The notes below the pieces were generated by a model. That model saw only the letters and a list, made by a program, of their open reading frames with translations, was not told the origin of the DNA and searched no databases. Positions 45,654-53,134 of a stretch of 64,000 nt of DNA are shown here, piece by piece. The translations under genes were made by a program, and so were the position numbers. The stretch spans positions 1 to 64,000 of the forward strand of contig NZ_JAKZGO010000006.1 in assembly GCF_022549785.1 (NCBI RefSeq), in the 5' to 3' direction. The number at the start of each line of letters is the position of its first letter. The stretch's first letter is position 1. Source of the stretch: Belliella alkalica (GTDB taxonomy: Bacteria > Bacteroidota > Bacteroidia > Cytophagales > Cyclobacteriaceae).

Positions 45654-45811
45654 GTAGGGCGCGGCGCACAAGTCAGCCATTAGCCAAATGCTATGCATTC
45701 ATAGATACCATTAAAAAACAAACACATTATCTATAAAATCCCTGATAGATGAATGCATCAATCAGGGATTTTTTTCGAGGGATTTTGGCTAGTGCGCTAA
45801 ATGTTAGCCCT
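45654..45811. repeat. attC-like palindromic site A (degenerate)
   Basis: Read on the minus strand, GGGCTAACATTTAGCGCACTAGCC just after the end of the neighbouring gene faces ATTTGGCTAATGGCTGACTTGTGCGC about 100 bases on. The arms GCGCAC and TAGCCAAA pair with bulges. The start GGCTAAC resembles an attC R'' box; the far end (GCGCCCTAC) is only roughly an R' box. The weakest of the six sites. Confidence 0.35.
45737..45775 (+). terminator. intrinsic terminator downstream of the caspase gene
   Basis: AATCCCTGAT (45737-45746) pairs with ATCAGGGATT (45761-45770), ten perfect pairs, followed by a T-run to 45775. It is the first good terminator after the caspase gene, about 275 bases downstream, and lies inside the loop of the palindromic site at 45654-45811. 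Confidence 0.8.
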
Positions 45812-45815
45812 AGTT

Positions 45816-46391
45816 TTATATTACAGATAGAATCACAAATAATACTGTTAATACTAATCCAATTACTGCCAGTGGAATAGACCATTTATTTCAACCTTCA
45901 ATTTTCACTTGTTGTTCTTGTCTGATTATTATAACGCTACCTAACTCACTGATTTTTCTATTAACAGATTCTATGTCGCCAGCTTTATTATATGTACTAA
46001 TATCATTTATAATATTTCTTTCAGTATCAGGTAAGTCAGAAAAAGGGGCTATGGCTTCATTCCTTTTGATGAAATCCGTAACTTTTGACTTTATATGAAT
46101 AGTTTGTTCGATAGTAAAATCTTTACCAACTTCCCTAGTTACCACCTTAGCTAAAATCTCTCTGAGCCATTTATTCAAGGCTTGTCGATTTGATAAATCC
46201 TCAGTACTAAAATTTGTAACTCCTGAGTAAATATTAAGCAAGTCTTCTGAATTCTCAATTGTGTTTTCAGAAACTCCTTTTATAAAAGTCTCAATAAATG
46301 TATTCTTTCGTTGCGGATTTCGGAGCACTGAAGTGTCAATACACCAGAAAAGTTGATGCGAGGTAGAACCTGCCGGCAGGCAGGTGTTCAA
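45816..46391 (-). pseudogene. small membrane-anchored protein gene, no clear start and interrupted by TGA
   Basis: The frame from 46391 stops at TGA (45891-45893) after about 166 codons. In the same frame the next 24 codons, down to TAA at 45816-45818, encode NKWSIPLAVIGLVLTVL and further hydrophobic residues, an excellent transmembrane helix of a tail-anchored protein. So the TGA most likely cuts off a real C-terminal membrane anchor. At the other end the first 30 or so codons lie within the palindromic site at 46308-46437 and do not look like protein; there is no ATG inside the believable part, which begins near KNTFIETFIKGVSENT. The middle is helical and charged, of no family I recognise. 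The gene seems to have lost its start and gained a stop. Confidence 0.6.
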
Positions 46392-46437
46392 TTAACCACG
46401 TCACCCGCCATTGAGCCAAACGCATGTTGAAGGCTGT
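46308..46437. repeat. attC-like palindromic site B (half deleted)
   Basis: On the minus strand it starts GCCTTCAACATGCGTTTGGC, matching the R''-L'' half of site E (GCCCTATAACAGGCGTTTGGC), and contains CACTTCAGTGCTCCGAAATCCGC, a close relative of the central part of site E (TTAGTGCTTCGAAATCCGC). The expected closing half is missing where the broken gene at 45816-46391 begins. Confidence 0.5.
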
Positions 46438-46467
46438 TTTTCATTTTTTAATCATATATTTATCAAT

Positions 46468-46857
46468 CTACTCTGGTAATTTGTATCTACCTCCAATTAT
46501 TCTCCAAGTCTTAGTCTGTTTGCCATAAACGAATCGAAAATCAGGTATGTATCCATTTGTCCCAACGCACGCAATTGAATAATTTGCTTCTCGAAAATGC
46601 AGTCCATTTTTAAGAAAATTCCTTTTTTTACTTCTAATGCTAAATCCCCGAAGTTAATATCAATCGTATCGTTTGAAATCTGTTTATGAGTAACTCTATA
46701 TAACTTTAATGTTTTCCCGTGTTTATAGGCGTATTCAAATAATTCATCGGATGACAGAAATTTATAAACACTATTTTGGTCAAAATTATTCTTTATCCTT
46801 TCAGTCTGCTCGTTTGGCTCAATGAATCTCCATCCACTCGATAATTGTAAGTCAATG
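46468..46857 (-). pseudogene. frameshifted coding remnant of unknown family
   Basis: A clear protein-like reading begins just before the stop of the next gene (ALNSSIDLQLSSGWRFIEP) without a start codon. It runs through VYKFLSSDELFEYAYKHGK and VKKGIFLK and then goes out of frame at an A5 run near 46610. In the adjacent frame the protein continues NGLHFREANYSIACVG, IPDFRFVYGKQTKTW and GGRYKLPE, ending TAG at 46468-46470. So there is at least one frameshift, and a second near TTAAAAAGCC at about 46870 if it was once joined to the upstream gene. Both are at A-runs, so a sequencing error is possible. The compact beta-rich content gives no function. Confidence 0.55.
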
Positions 46858-47235
46858 CTACTGTTTAAGGCTTTTTAAGTAAATACTATCCAATGTCTGT
46901 TTGTCAATCTGTTCTTGATTGTTCGGTATTGTTTCAAGCAGCGAACTAATCCGTTTGAAATATTTTTTCTTGGGATAAATTAAAACTACTGCATTCCCGT
47001 TTCCATATAGATTTTTTTGCTCCTCACTTTTTAAAACTTCAATTTTATCTATCCAATTTGGTTTTATGGAATTTGGAATTGAGTCTAAAGAATATTCCGT
47101 TTTGTCCATTTTAATTACAAACTTGGGTAACGAATCAAGAGGCTCGTTATTTATTCGAACATTTATATGATTCTTATCCTGTCCATAAGCTAAAAGTGAA
47201 ATCGAAAAAATCAGTATTGAAAATATGTATCTCAT
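46858..47235 (-). CDS. small exported protein with a TonB-receptor plug-like motif
   Basis: Signal peptide MRYIFSILIFSISLLAYGQ, then about 105 residues. IDKIEVLKSEEQKNLYGNGNAVVLIYPKKK near residues 62-91 has the pattern seen in plug domains of TonB-dependent receptors (IEVLK, YG, G-x-V-x-I, KK), a short module found in many small Bacteroidota proteins. Ends LDSIYLKSLKQ. It sits between two palindromic sites together with the frameshifted remnant downstream, which might once have been its C-terminal part; if so this gene is itself truncated. Function unknown. Confidence 0.55.
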   Translation of the reverse strand: MRYIFSILIFSISLLAYGQDKNHINVRINNEPLDSLPKFVIKMDKTEYSLDSIPNSIKPNWIDKIEVLKSEEQKNLYGNGNAVVLIYPKKKYFKRISSLLETIPNNQEQIDKQTLDSIYLKSLKQ

Positions 47236-47260
47236 TTGCTGTTCAGTTTTCTAAAATTGA

Positions 47261-47397
47261 TTACAACGGGATTCATCTTAGTGACGGCGGGCAGGCATTC
47301 GGAGCCGTTCTCTTCCAGCCTACTCCTAACTTCTTAAAGATAAGAAACTTTCTATTTACTCTGAACCGCCCGCTGTATCCAAGGTGATGTTAGGCTT
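47261..47397. repeat. attC-like palindromic site C
   Basis: On the minus strand it begins GCCTAACATCACCTTGGATAC (R'' box GCCTAAC, a perfect RYYYAAC) directly after the stop codon of the gene at 47404, and ends near CGTTGTAATC. The outer arms AACATCACCTTGGAT...GCGGGC and GCCCGCCGTCACTAAGATGAATCCCGTT are complementary with extra unpaired bases in one arm. The right-hand 86 bp differ from site D at about two positions. Confidence 0.65.
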
Positions 47398-47403
47398 TGT
47401 AAT

Positions 47404-48099
47404 TTAATTCCAATGGAACCTTTTTATCGAATCACCTTCATTTATTTTTAATTTATATATTTCATTTTGAGATAGTTGTATAGCCCTTACTGGAACCTTA
47501 TACCTATCCTTACTTTTTTCTTGAAAATACATGGGTTCGGTTTTGGGTATATATACAAATATTGAATCTTTAGTAGAAGTGTAAAACAATTCAAAAGTGG
47601 AATCCCCTTGGCAGAAATAAGCATCTTCACTATTAAATTCACTGTTAAAGTATGGAATACCTGATATGTAAACTCTTCGTTTTGTGTAATTTACTCCTAA
47701 GTTAAAACCTGTGAGATGAATTGTTTTTCCATCCAAGACAATACTTGTTCGGTTAACTTCAATTCGGTTAGGTAATTCCATAGGTTCCGGTTCTACATAT
47801 ATTATTATGATTCTTATTAGATATAACCCAAAATAAAAAAAGCCAGGAGTAGCTAAAACAACAGAAAATATATTTAGGGATTTCTCCGAGTTTTTTAAAA
47901 TCTTTTTAATTGAAATTATGAACGCAATTGAGGTTAATAAGCCAATTCCAATAAGTAGTGGTAAAAAGAATAAGAAATTGTAAGCAAACATAGGACCACC
48001 ATCAAAATCAGTTGGAGGGTTTCCAAAAATTACAATCATTAGGGCGATTGAAATAGCCCCACAGATCAAACTGAAGTATTTTGAAAGATTTTTGACCAT
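47404..48099 (-). CDS. hypothetical membrane protein, 231 aa
   Basis: Three hydrophobic segments in the first 120 residues (SLICGAISIALMIVIFG, FLFFLPLLIGIGLLTSIAF and FFYFGLYLIRIIIIYV), then a soluble C-terminal half that is beta-rich, with KTIHLTGFNLGVNYTKRRVY near residue 125. No family recognised. The gene exactly fills the space between palindromic sites C and D (its stop is six bases from the GTTAGGC of site C), as a gene does in an integron cassette. Confidence 0.65.
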   Translation of the reverse strand: MVKNLSKYFSLICGAISIALMIVIFGNPPTDFDGGPMFAYNFLFFLPLLIGIGLLTSIAFIISIKKILKNSEKSLNIFSVVLATPGFFYFGLYLIRIIIIYVEPEPMELPNRIEVNRTSIVLDGKTIHLTGFNLGVNYTKRRVYISGIPYFNSEFNSEDAYFCQGDSTFELFYTSTKDSIFVYIPKTEPMYFQEKSKDRYKVPVRAIQLSQNEIYKLKINEGDSIKRFHWN

Positions 48100-48125
48100 T
48101 AAATTTTGTGCGGTTTATTATTATA

Positions 48126-48260
48126 GAGCCTAACGTGATTCAGCTTGGAGACGGCGGGCATTTGGAAACGTTCTCTTCCAACCTACTCCTAACTTCTTAA
48201 AGATAAGAAACTTTCTATCTACTCTGAACCGCCCGCTGTATCCAAGGTGATGTTAGCGAA
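48126..48260. repeat. attC-like palindromic site D
   Basis: Plus strand: GCCTAAC (48128-48134) begins and GTTAGCG (48252-48258) ends the site; inside, GTGATTCAGCTTGGAGACGG and CTGTATCCAAGGTGAT form the second pair of arms. On the minus strand the R' end is GTTAGGC, a perfect GTTRRRY core. About 130 bp, nearly identical to site C over its right two thirds. Confidence 0.65.
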
Positions 48261-48269
48261 AGTTGTTTC

Positions 48270-48668
48270 TTATCTGGTAACCCAGTTTTCTAACCTAATA
48301 CCAGAGATTCTTTGAAACTCTTTCAAGTTTTCTGTCACCATTATTAGGTCTTTTTCTATTGCTGTGCAACCAATCAAGAGGTCAAAATCACTAATTTACA
48401 AGCCTCTAGATCTTAATCGGGCTTTCTCTTTTCCATACAGGTAAATTGCGCTAAAAATCGGAAGGACAGCAACTTGATTTGCAAACACTTCAATTAAATC
48501 AAGATTCTTTTGAGGGTTTTTACTGTTTTCAGCTCCAAAAACTAATTCTGCCAAAGTAATTTCTGAAATAGCAAAACTCTCAGTACCTAGCTGTTCAAAC
48601 TTTTCTATCAATCCATATTTCCCCCTTAAAAAATGGATACAAATATTAGTGTCTAAAAGATACTTCAT
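48270..48668 (-). pseudogene. vapC: VapC-type PIN-domain toxin, interrupted by an in-frame TAA
   Basis: PIN-domain ribonuclease of a type II toxin-antitoxin module. D6 (LLDTN) and E41 (LAELVFG) are the first two metal-binding acids. The frame stops at TAA (48396-48398) after KEKARLRSRGL. In the same frame the following 41 codons give ISDFDLLIGCTAIEKDLIMV, TENLKEFQRI and a final ENWVTR before TAA at 48270-48272, exactly the expected end of a VapC, including the last two catalytic Asp residues. One stop codon therefore separates the toxin from its active site, so the product should be inactive unless the stop is read through or is a sequence error. Confidence 0.85.
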
Positions 48669-48907
48669 TCGAAACCAGGATTTTCTGTTTTTTCTATTCT
48701 GGATTCTCTAATTTCTTTAATGATTTCGTCCGAATCTTTATCATCTTCCCATGCGCCAAAAAGCGTCCGAATTTCCACCTTTTCTTCTTTTATATCAAGA
48801 GACTCGGTCAACTTAATGATCAGTTTTTTCTTGGAAAGATTATCCAAACCTTTCAATAGACCAAAATACTTTTCTAATGTCTTGTTGTTTAAAGTGAGGT
48901 TTGCCAT
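48665..48907 (-). CDS. antitoxin of the VapBC-type module
   Basis: An 80-residue protein (start taken at the ATG at 48907, MANLTLNNKTLEKYFGLLKG; a further ATG lies 15 bases upstream). The first part looks like a DNA-binding dimerisation segment; the C-terminal part DKDSDEIIKEIRESR is the extended, charged region that usually wraps the toxin. Its stop codon overlaps the toxin start by four bases, the classic toxin-antitoxin arrangement. With the toxin broken, its antitoxin role would be without a target here, although it could still act on other loci. Confidence 0.75.
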   Translation of the reverse strand: MANLTLNNKTLEKYFGLLKGLDNLSKKKLIIKLTESLDIKEEKVEIRTLFGAWEDDKDSDEIIKEIRESRIEKTENPGFE

Positions 48908-48963
48908 GATTTTTTTCTTCAATTTACGAAATTAATGGTTTGGTGGTCAAAAGATTTGGATAA

Positions 48964-49434
48964 TTAAATACCCAACTCTCTTTTCTTTTTCTGAATCAAG
49001 TCTCCCATGTCACTCAAATCTTTTACAAAACCAGATGCTTTTATAAATTCATTTTCCGTATTAAACCAATAGACTTTTTCATCCCCTTTAACTTTTAATT
49101 TATACAAAGGAGGGTAAACAATCTGTATGAGAGAAAGGGATTCCACATCCATCCAATTTATTTTTCTTTCGTTCTCACCATTTTTAATGGTTACATTTTG
49201 GCCTCCTAATTTTACTACCACAAATTTATCCTTAATAGCAATAAATAGTGGGAAGCAAATTATTCCTATCATTCCAAAAAATAATGTGGTAACGATATTT
49301 TGTTCCATTTTCTCACCATTTATCCAGAATAACTCCGGAAAGAACCAAGACAAAATGGACGTAATTGACAATATTATTCCCAAACCAAGAAATAGGTATT
49401 TCAGAAAGTAGTGATATAGATTATTGCTTTCCAT
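48964..49434 (-). CDS. hypothetical membrane protein, 156 aa
   Basis: Two transmembrane segments (FLGLGIILSITSILSWFF and VTTLFFGMIGIICFPLFIA) are followed by a soluble C-terminal half with KINWMDVESLSLIQIVYPPL and a final helix, a pattern like the small PH-like membrane proteins common in Bacteroidota. No function can be given. It lies 57 bases upstream of the antitoxin gene in the same direction and starts just after palindromic site E, as the first gene of that segment. Confidence 0.6.
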   Translation of the reverse strand: MESNNLYHYFLKYLFLGLGIILSITSILSWFFPELFWINGEKMEQNIVTTLFFGMIGIICFPLFIAIKDKFVVVKLGGQNVTIKNGENERKINWMDVESLSLIQIVYPPLYKLKVKGDEKVYWFNTENEFIKASGFVKDLSDMGDLIQKKKRELGI

Positions 49435-49448
49435 GGTTTTTCAATTTT

Positions 49449-49584
49449 TGCCAACGTTTTGGCGCTTGGCGAAGAAGCGGATTTCGAAGCACTAAACTGT
49501 CTGCCAGCAATGAACTTGATACGAAGTACGAAGCTTCATTTAAGCACTGAACCCGCTTTTTTGCCAAACGCCTGTTATAGGGCG
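49449..49584. repeat. attC-like palindromic site E
   Basis: On the minus strand: GCCCTATAACAGGCGTTTGGC at one end and GCCAAGCGCCAAAACGTTGGC at the other, with CAAAAAAGCGG opposite CCGCTTCTTCG inside. The two arms pair over about 30 positions with a few unpaired bases, and CTATAAC followed by GGCGTTTGGC is very like integron attC/VCR sequence. Length about 136 bp. Open frames across it are accidental. Confidence 0.65.
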
Positions 49585-49628
49585 TTTTTCTTTCGGTCGT
49601 CAATGAGTTGTCAGTCTTCATAATGCTT

Positions 49629-50120
49629 TTAGTTGGCAATGAATCGTTCATAAATCCAGTAAATTAAATACCCTACAGCAATCAGTCTTACGATAATACT
49701 AAAAGCTGAATGTTTTACTTGTCCTTTTTCAAGTGTCAAAGGAAGTTGTTGTTGAATCGTCCATTCAGGATTTAGTTGCATTCCGAATTGAAAGTTTTTG
49801 TCGTCTGTTGTTTGAACTTTTAAAACTTGACCACCACCAAATAGCGAATTAATTTTCAATAGTTGAGCCGTTGAAATAGTGTCAAGCGGAATTGTCCACT
49901 TACCACAAACAAGTTTTTTGTCTGTCAACAGAACAACTGCTCGTTGTGAAGTTACCCAATCAAGTCCGCGTTGAATGTCTTGATTTGTAGTTGTCACGAT
50001 ACCTTTACTTGCGTCTGCCGCCAATACTTTTTCATTCGGGTTGTCTCGTTCAAACTTTCGTCTTGCTCGTCCTGTCCCGTAAATTAGGTCAACAAGTCCT
50101 TTTAATAGTTGATTTATCAT
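49629..50120 (-). CDS. hypothetical protein with C-terminal membrane anchor, 163 aa
   Basis: The body, KGIVTTTNQDIQRGLDWVTSQRAVVLLTDKKLVCGKWTIPLDTI and the following strands, looks like a pleckstrin-homology-like fold of the bacterial PH type. A C-terminal hydrophobic helix SIIVRLIAVGYLIYWIYERF anchors it. No signal peptide; a positively charged segment (GRARRKFERD) lies near residue 17. It is the only gene between palindromic sites E and F, hence a single-gene cassette by layout. Function unknown. Confidence 0.6.
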   Translation of the reverse strand: MINQLLKGLVDLIYGTGRARRKFERDNPNEKVLAADASKGIVTTTNQDIQRGLDWVTSQRAVVLLTDKKLVCGKWTIPLDTISTAQLLKINSLFGGGQVLKVQTTDDKNFQFGMQLNPEWTIQQQLPLTLEKGQVKHSAFSIIVRLIAVGYLIYWIYERFIAN

Positions 50121-50143
50121 TGTCGTTGTGTCGTTTTTTAAAA

Positions 50144-50240
50144 TGCCCTACAACTCCAATATACCCGATACAACTTTCGTATAGTAATCTTCAATGAAGG
50201 AAAATATGCGAATGCTATACGCTGGAATTGGGTAGGATTA
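50144..50240. repeat. attC-like palindromic site F
   Basis: Plus strand GCCCTACAACTCCAATATAC (from 50145) faces GTATAGC-type and GCTGGAATTGGGTAGGATT sequence at the right end; read on the minus strand it ends GGAGTTGTAGGGC, complementary in form to the R'' box of site E (GCCCTATAAC). Length about 97 bp, the shortest of the six. It is the right-hand border of the run of small minus-strand genes. Confidence 0.5.
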
Positions 50241-50333
50241 TTCCCCAATCTTCAAACCTAGCAATTCCCCATTAAAGAAAAAATACCCCCATCAGGGAAT
50301 TTTTGATAAAAGCTAGCTATTTCATCCTCTCCG

Positions 50334-51023
50334 CTACCAATATTTATAAATCGTCCAAAGAATCTTATAGCCAGCTCCAAACACACCTTTTACTGTCCCA
50401 CTCACTTTGGAAATACCTATCCTCTTTTTATAATCAACTGGGACTTCTGTGGTTTTATAATCAGCTTTTGCTGCTTTGATCTGCATTTCTATTGTCCATC
50501 CATAGTTTTGATCCACCATTCCCAAAGCTGTCAATTTATCCCATTTGATAGCTCGAAACGGCCCTAAATCGGTGTATGAAGTTTTATAAATCAAACGCAT
50601 CAGTGAAGTAGAAAGCCAATTTCCAAAAACTTGCGGAACAGTCATGGAACCACTTTCCTTATTTCCCAATGCCCTAGAACCAATCACCATATCAAAATCA
50701 TCCTCCATGATTGGTTTTACCAAGTCTAGCAATTGCTCTGGATAATCAGAGTAATCCCCATCCAAAAACACCAAGATATCAGGAAGCTCTTTCTGTTTGG
50801 ATATAAAATCCATTCCAGTCAAGCAAGCTTTCCCATACCCCATTTGCAATTCATCCAAAACAATAGCACCTGCATTTTGAGCTACTTCTCTGGTAAGATC
50901 AGTAGATCGATTATTGACCACCACAACATTTCTAACCAATTTCGGTATGTCATTGATCACTTTACCAATGGAGTTCTCTTCATTGAAAGCTGGGATGATT
51001 ACATCTATTTTTATATTGGTCAA
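50334..51023 (-). CDS. family 2 glycosyltransferase, dolichyl/polyprenyl-phosphate sugar synthase-like
   Basis: GT-A fold enzyme without transmembrane segments. DVIIPAFNEENSIGKVI at the N-terminus, VVVVNNRSTDLT near residue 35 and ILVFLDGDYSDYPEQL near 85 (metal-binding DGD) are diagnostic. MGYGKACLTGM and GSRALGNKESGSM are typical of the branch that loads glucose or mannose on polyprenyl phosphate. Such a product could feed GT-C enzymes like the one at 36845, but no direct link is shown. The HNH gene lies 13 bases upstream in transcription, and the next gene above that is a second GT2 enzyme. Confidence 0.85.
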   Translation of the reverse strand: MTNIKIDVIIPAFNEENSIGKVINDIPKLVRNVVVVNNRSTDLTREVAQNAGAIVLDELQMGYGKACLTGMDFISKQKELPDILVFLDGDYSDYPEQLLDLVKPIMEDDFDMVIGSRALGNKESGSMTVPQVFGNWLSTSLMRLIYKTSYTDLGPFRAIKWDKLTALGMVDQNYGWTIEMQIKAAKADYKTTEVPVDYKKRIGISKVSGTVKGVFGAGYKILWTIYKYW

Positions 51024-51036
51024 AAGATTTTATTAT

Positions 51037-51588
51037 TTAATGGCTTAATAATAATTCTACGGGTTTTGGAAATGATGTGGGTATATATTGCAGTTTAATT
51101 GGCAATTCCTTTTCTAATAAATCTTCTGGACTCAAATCTAGATAGTCATTTAAATCACAGAAAACGTAAGTAAGTTTTAAATATCTTCTAATTACCATCA
51201 AGGGAAGAAAGTTTTCTTTAGTTGACATCCACTGCATTAAATCTTTTTTCCCTTTCGAGCTATTACATGATCTACAAGCAAAAATAAGATTTTCACCAGT
51301 ATCAAGCCCTCCATATTTTTGAGGGAAAATATGATCTAAAGCAAGATTTTGGGTACCTCCACAATAATTACAAACTTGACCTGATTTCAATTTTATTTTT
51401 TCATCATCAAAAATACTTCTCATCTTCATCGTACCTTCTTTCAATCCTTTGAATAGTTTTGCTCTTATAACATAGTTAAAAGTATTGTACTTTTCTTGAT
51501 TTCTATCCACTGCAGAATGTGCCATTGCCAAATTTGCATAACTCCAAAAAATCAATTCTTTAACTGTTGTGTACTTAGGCTTTTTCAT
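51037..51588 (-). CDS. HNH endonuclease-domain protein
   Basis: The domain is at residues about 72-118: VCNYCGG (first CxxC), LALDHIFPQKYGG (catalytic His with Asp before it), NLIFACRSCNSSKG (second CxxC, and the Asn and Lys of the motif). The zinc-binding cysteines are complete. The N-terminal 70 residues (YTTVKELIFWSYANLAMAHSAV) are helical and of unknown role; the C-terminal 60 may recognise DNA. It lies between two glycosyltransferase genes in the same direction. No methylase, phage gene or intron sequence accompanies it, so it could be a solitary restriction-like or homing-like nuclease. Confidence 0.85.
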   Translation of the reverse strand: MKKPKYTTVKELIFWSYANLAMAHSAVDRNQEKYNTFNYVIRAKLFKGLKEGTMKMRSIFDDEKIKLKSGQVCNYCGGTQNLALDHIFPQKYGGLDTGENLIFACRSCNSSKGKKDLMQWMSTKENFLPLMVIRRYLKLTYVFCDLNDYLDLSPEDLLEKELPIKLQYIPTSFPKPVELLLSH

Positions 51589-51673
51589 TTTAAAACATTT
51601 TACAATTCAATTTCTGAAAAAAATCCAAATATCCACTCAATATCCATAAATATCTACCTTATCCAACACCTTC

Positions 51674-53134
51674 TCAAATTCTATAACTTCTAAATGATTC
51701 GATACTAACAAGTGTAAAACCCAAAGCCAACATTCCATGAAACACAAGCATTTCATAAGTCTGGAAATATATTGAAAGCACTACCATAACAAGAAATACT
51801 AAGGCCATTATCCCTTCCAAATACGTCGTGACTGGCACTTTGAGCTGATGATAAATATTGCGTTTCCAAGACTGTCTGTCGCTTAGATTATATTTTGGTG
51901 TTCGGATAAAGGGTGATTTCTTTCCTGTCAAACCTTCCCATACTGCTTGGGCATTGTGAATGGATAGCCCCATGGAAACAGAGAGAAAAACCGGTAATTC
52001 CCAAAGAAACCTAATAATCCCTTTGGTCGAAAACGCTACCAAACTGAGATTTGCGAAGAAATAAACCAAAGCAATAATTACAAAACCTATCAGAAATAGC
52101 GCTGCCCCTTGAAAAATTTCTCCAGGAATCACCCCCTGCTGAAATCCCCACCAAAGCGGAATGCTGCACAAGCTCACAATCACCACCGCTATGAAGATCA
52201 CTGCATTGAGCAAATGTGCTGATGCGTGAAGTTTTTTCCTCAATCCTATCGGCTGCTGCCATACGTTTTTTAAATGCTTGGTAGCACACTCTGCGCCACC
52301 TTTGGTCCAGCGAAATTGCTGGGACTTGATGGCTGACATCACTGGTGGCAACTCGGCAGGTGATTCTATATCTGGCCTATAAATGAATTCCCAACCTTTT
52401 TGCTGCGCCCTATAACTCAAGTCCAAATCTTCTGTCAAAGTATCATCATGCCAATTTCCTGCATCTACAATACAGGATTTTCTCCAAATCCCACCCGTAC
52501 CATTGAAATTTATAAATGCCTTTTGTTGATTTCTCCCCATCTGCTCTACCATAAAATGTGCATCCAAAGCAAATGCCTGAAGTCGGGTCAAGATGGAATA
52601 ACTTTCATTCAAATGTGTCCACCGACTTTGAACCATACCGATTTTCTCATTTGAAAAATGACCAATTGTTTGGAGTAAGAAATCTGGATCAGGAACAAAA
52701 TCAGCATCAAAAACAGCTATAAATTCACCTTTTGCTACTTCCAACCCAGCTTTCAAAGCGCCTGCTTTGAATCCTGTGCGGTCTTGTCGATGGATATATT
52801 GAAAATCTATTTCTGGATAATTCTGAATAAATTGTTTAACAATCCCTGCTGTTTCGTCTGTACTGTCATCCAAAATTTGTATTTCAAGTTTGTCTTTGGG
52901 ATAATTGAATTTTGCAGCTGCATCAAGTAATCTTTCTACCACATATCTTTCATTGAAAACAGGTAGCTGCACCGTAACCACTGGAAGATCTTCCCATTTA
53001 GGTTGAAATGCTTTGGGGATATTTTTCCTAAACTGGAAAAAATGATAAAGCAAATTAGCTTGGGCAAGGCTATATAAGAGAATAAATAACATCGCTAGGG
53101 CATAAATACCCATGATGAGATATAATAAGATCAT
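51674..53134 (-). CDS. membrane-bound family 2 glycosyltransferase (cellulose synthase-like)
   Basis: Processive-type GT2 enzyme of 486 residues. An N-terminal membrane helix is followed by the cytoplasmic catalytic domain: VTVQLPVFNERYVVERLL near residue 50, IQILDDSTDET near 84, AVFDADFVPDPDFLLQ (metal-binding DAD) near 140, TEDLDLSYRAQ near 236 and QQFRWTKGGAE near 275, the D, DxD, D and Q(Q/R)xRW set of the family. Four or so membrane segments follow. The product is a polysaccharide or glycolipid; without a PilZ or BcsB partner, cellulose itself is not supported. It shares one base with the end of the Fe-S protein gene. Confidence 0.88.
   Translation of the reverse strand: MILLYLIMGIYALAMLFILLYSLAQANLLYHFFQFRKNIPKAFQPKWEDLPVVTVQLPVFNERYVVERLLDAAAKFNYPKDKLEIQILDDSTDETAGIVKQFIQNYPEIDFQYIHRQDRTGFKAGALKAGLEVAKGEFIAVFDADFVPDPDFLLQTIGHFSNEKIGMVQSRWTHLNESYSILTRLQAFALDAHFMVEQMGRNQQKAFINFNGTGGIWRKSCIVDAGNWHDDTLTEDLDLSYRAQQKGWEFIYRPDIESPAELPPVMSAIKSQQFRWTKGGAECATKHLKNVWQQPIGLRKKLHASAHLLNAVIFIAVVIVSLCSIPLWWGFQQGVIPGEIFQGAALFLIGFVIIALVYFFANLSLVAFSTKGIIRFLWELPVFLSVSMGLSIHNAQAVWEGLTGKKSPFIRTPKYNLSDRQSWKRNIYHQLKVPVTTYLEGIMALVFLVMVVLSIYFQTYEMLVFHGMLALGFTLVSIESFRSYRI

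Noticed and set aside
49421..49651. Leftward 76-codon frame between two small genes
   Set aside because: It spans attC-like site E, and the translation mirrors the palindrome; the composition is not protein-like.
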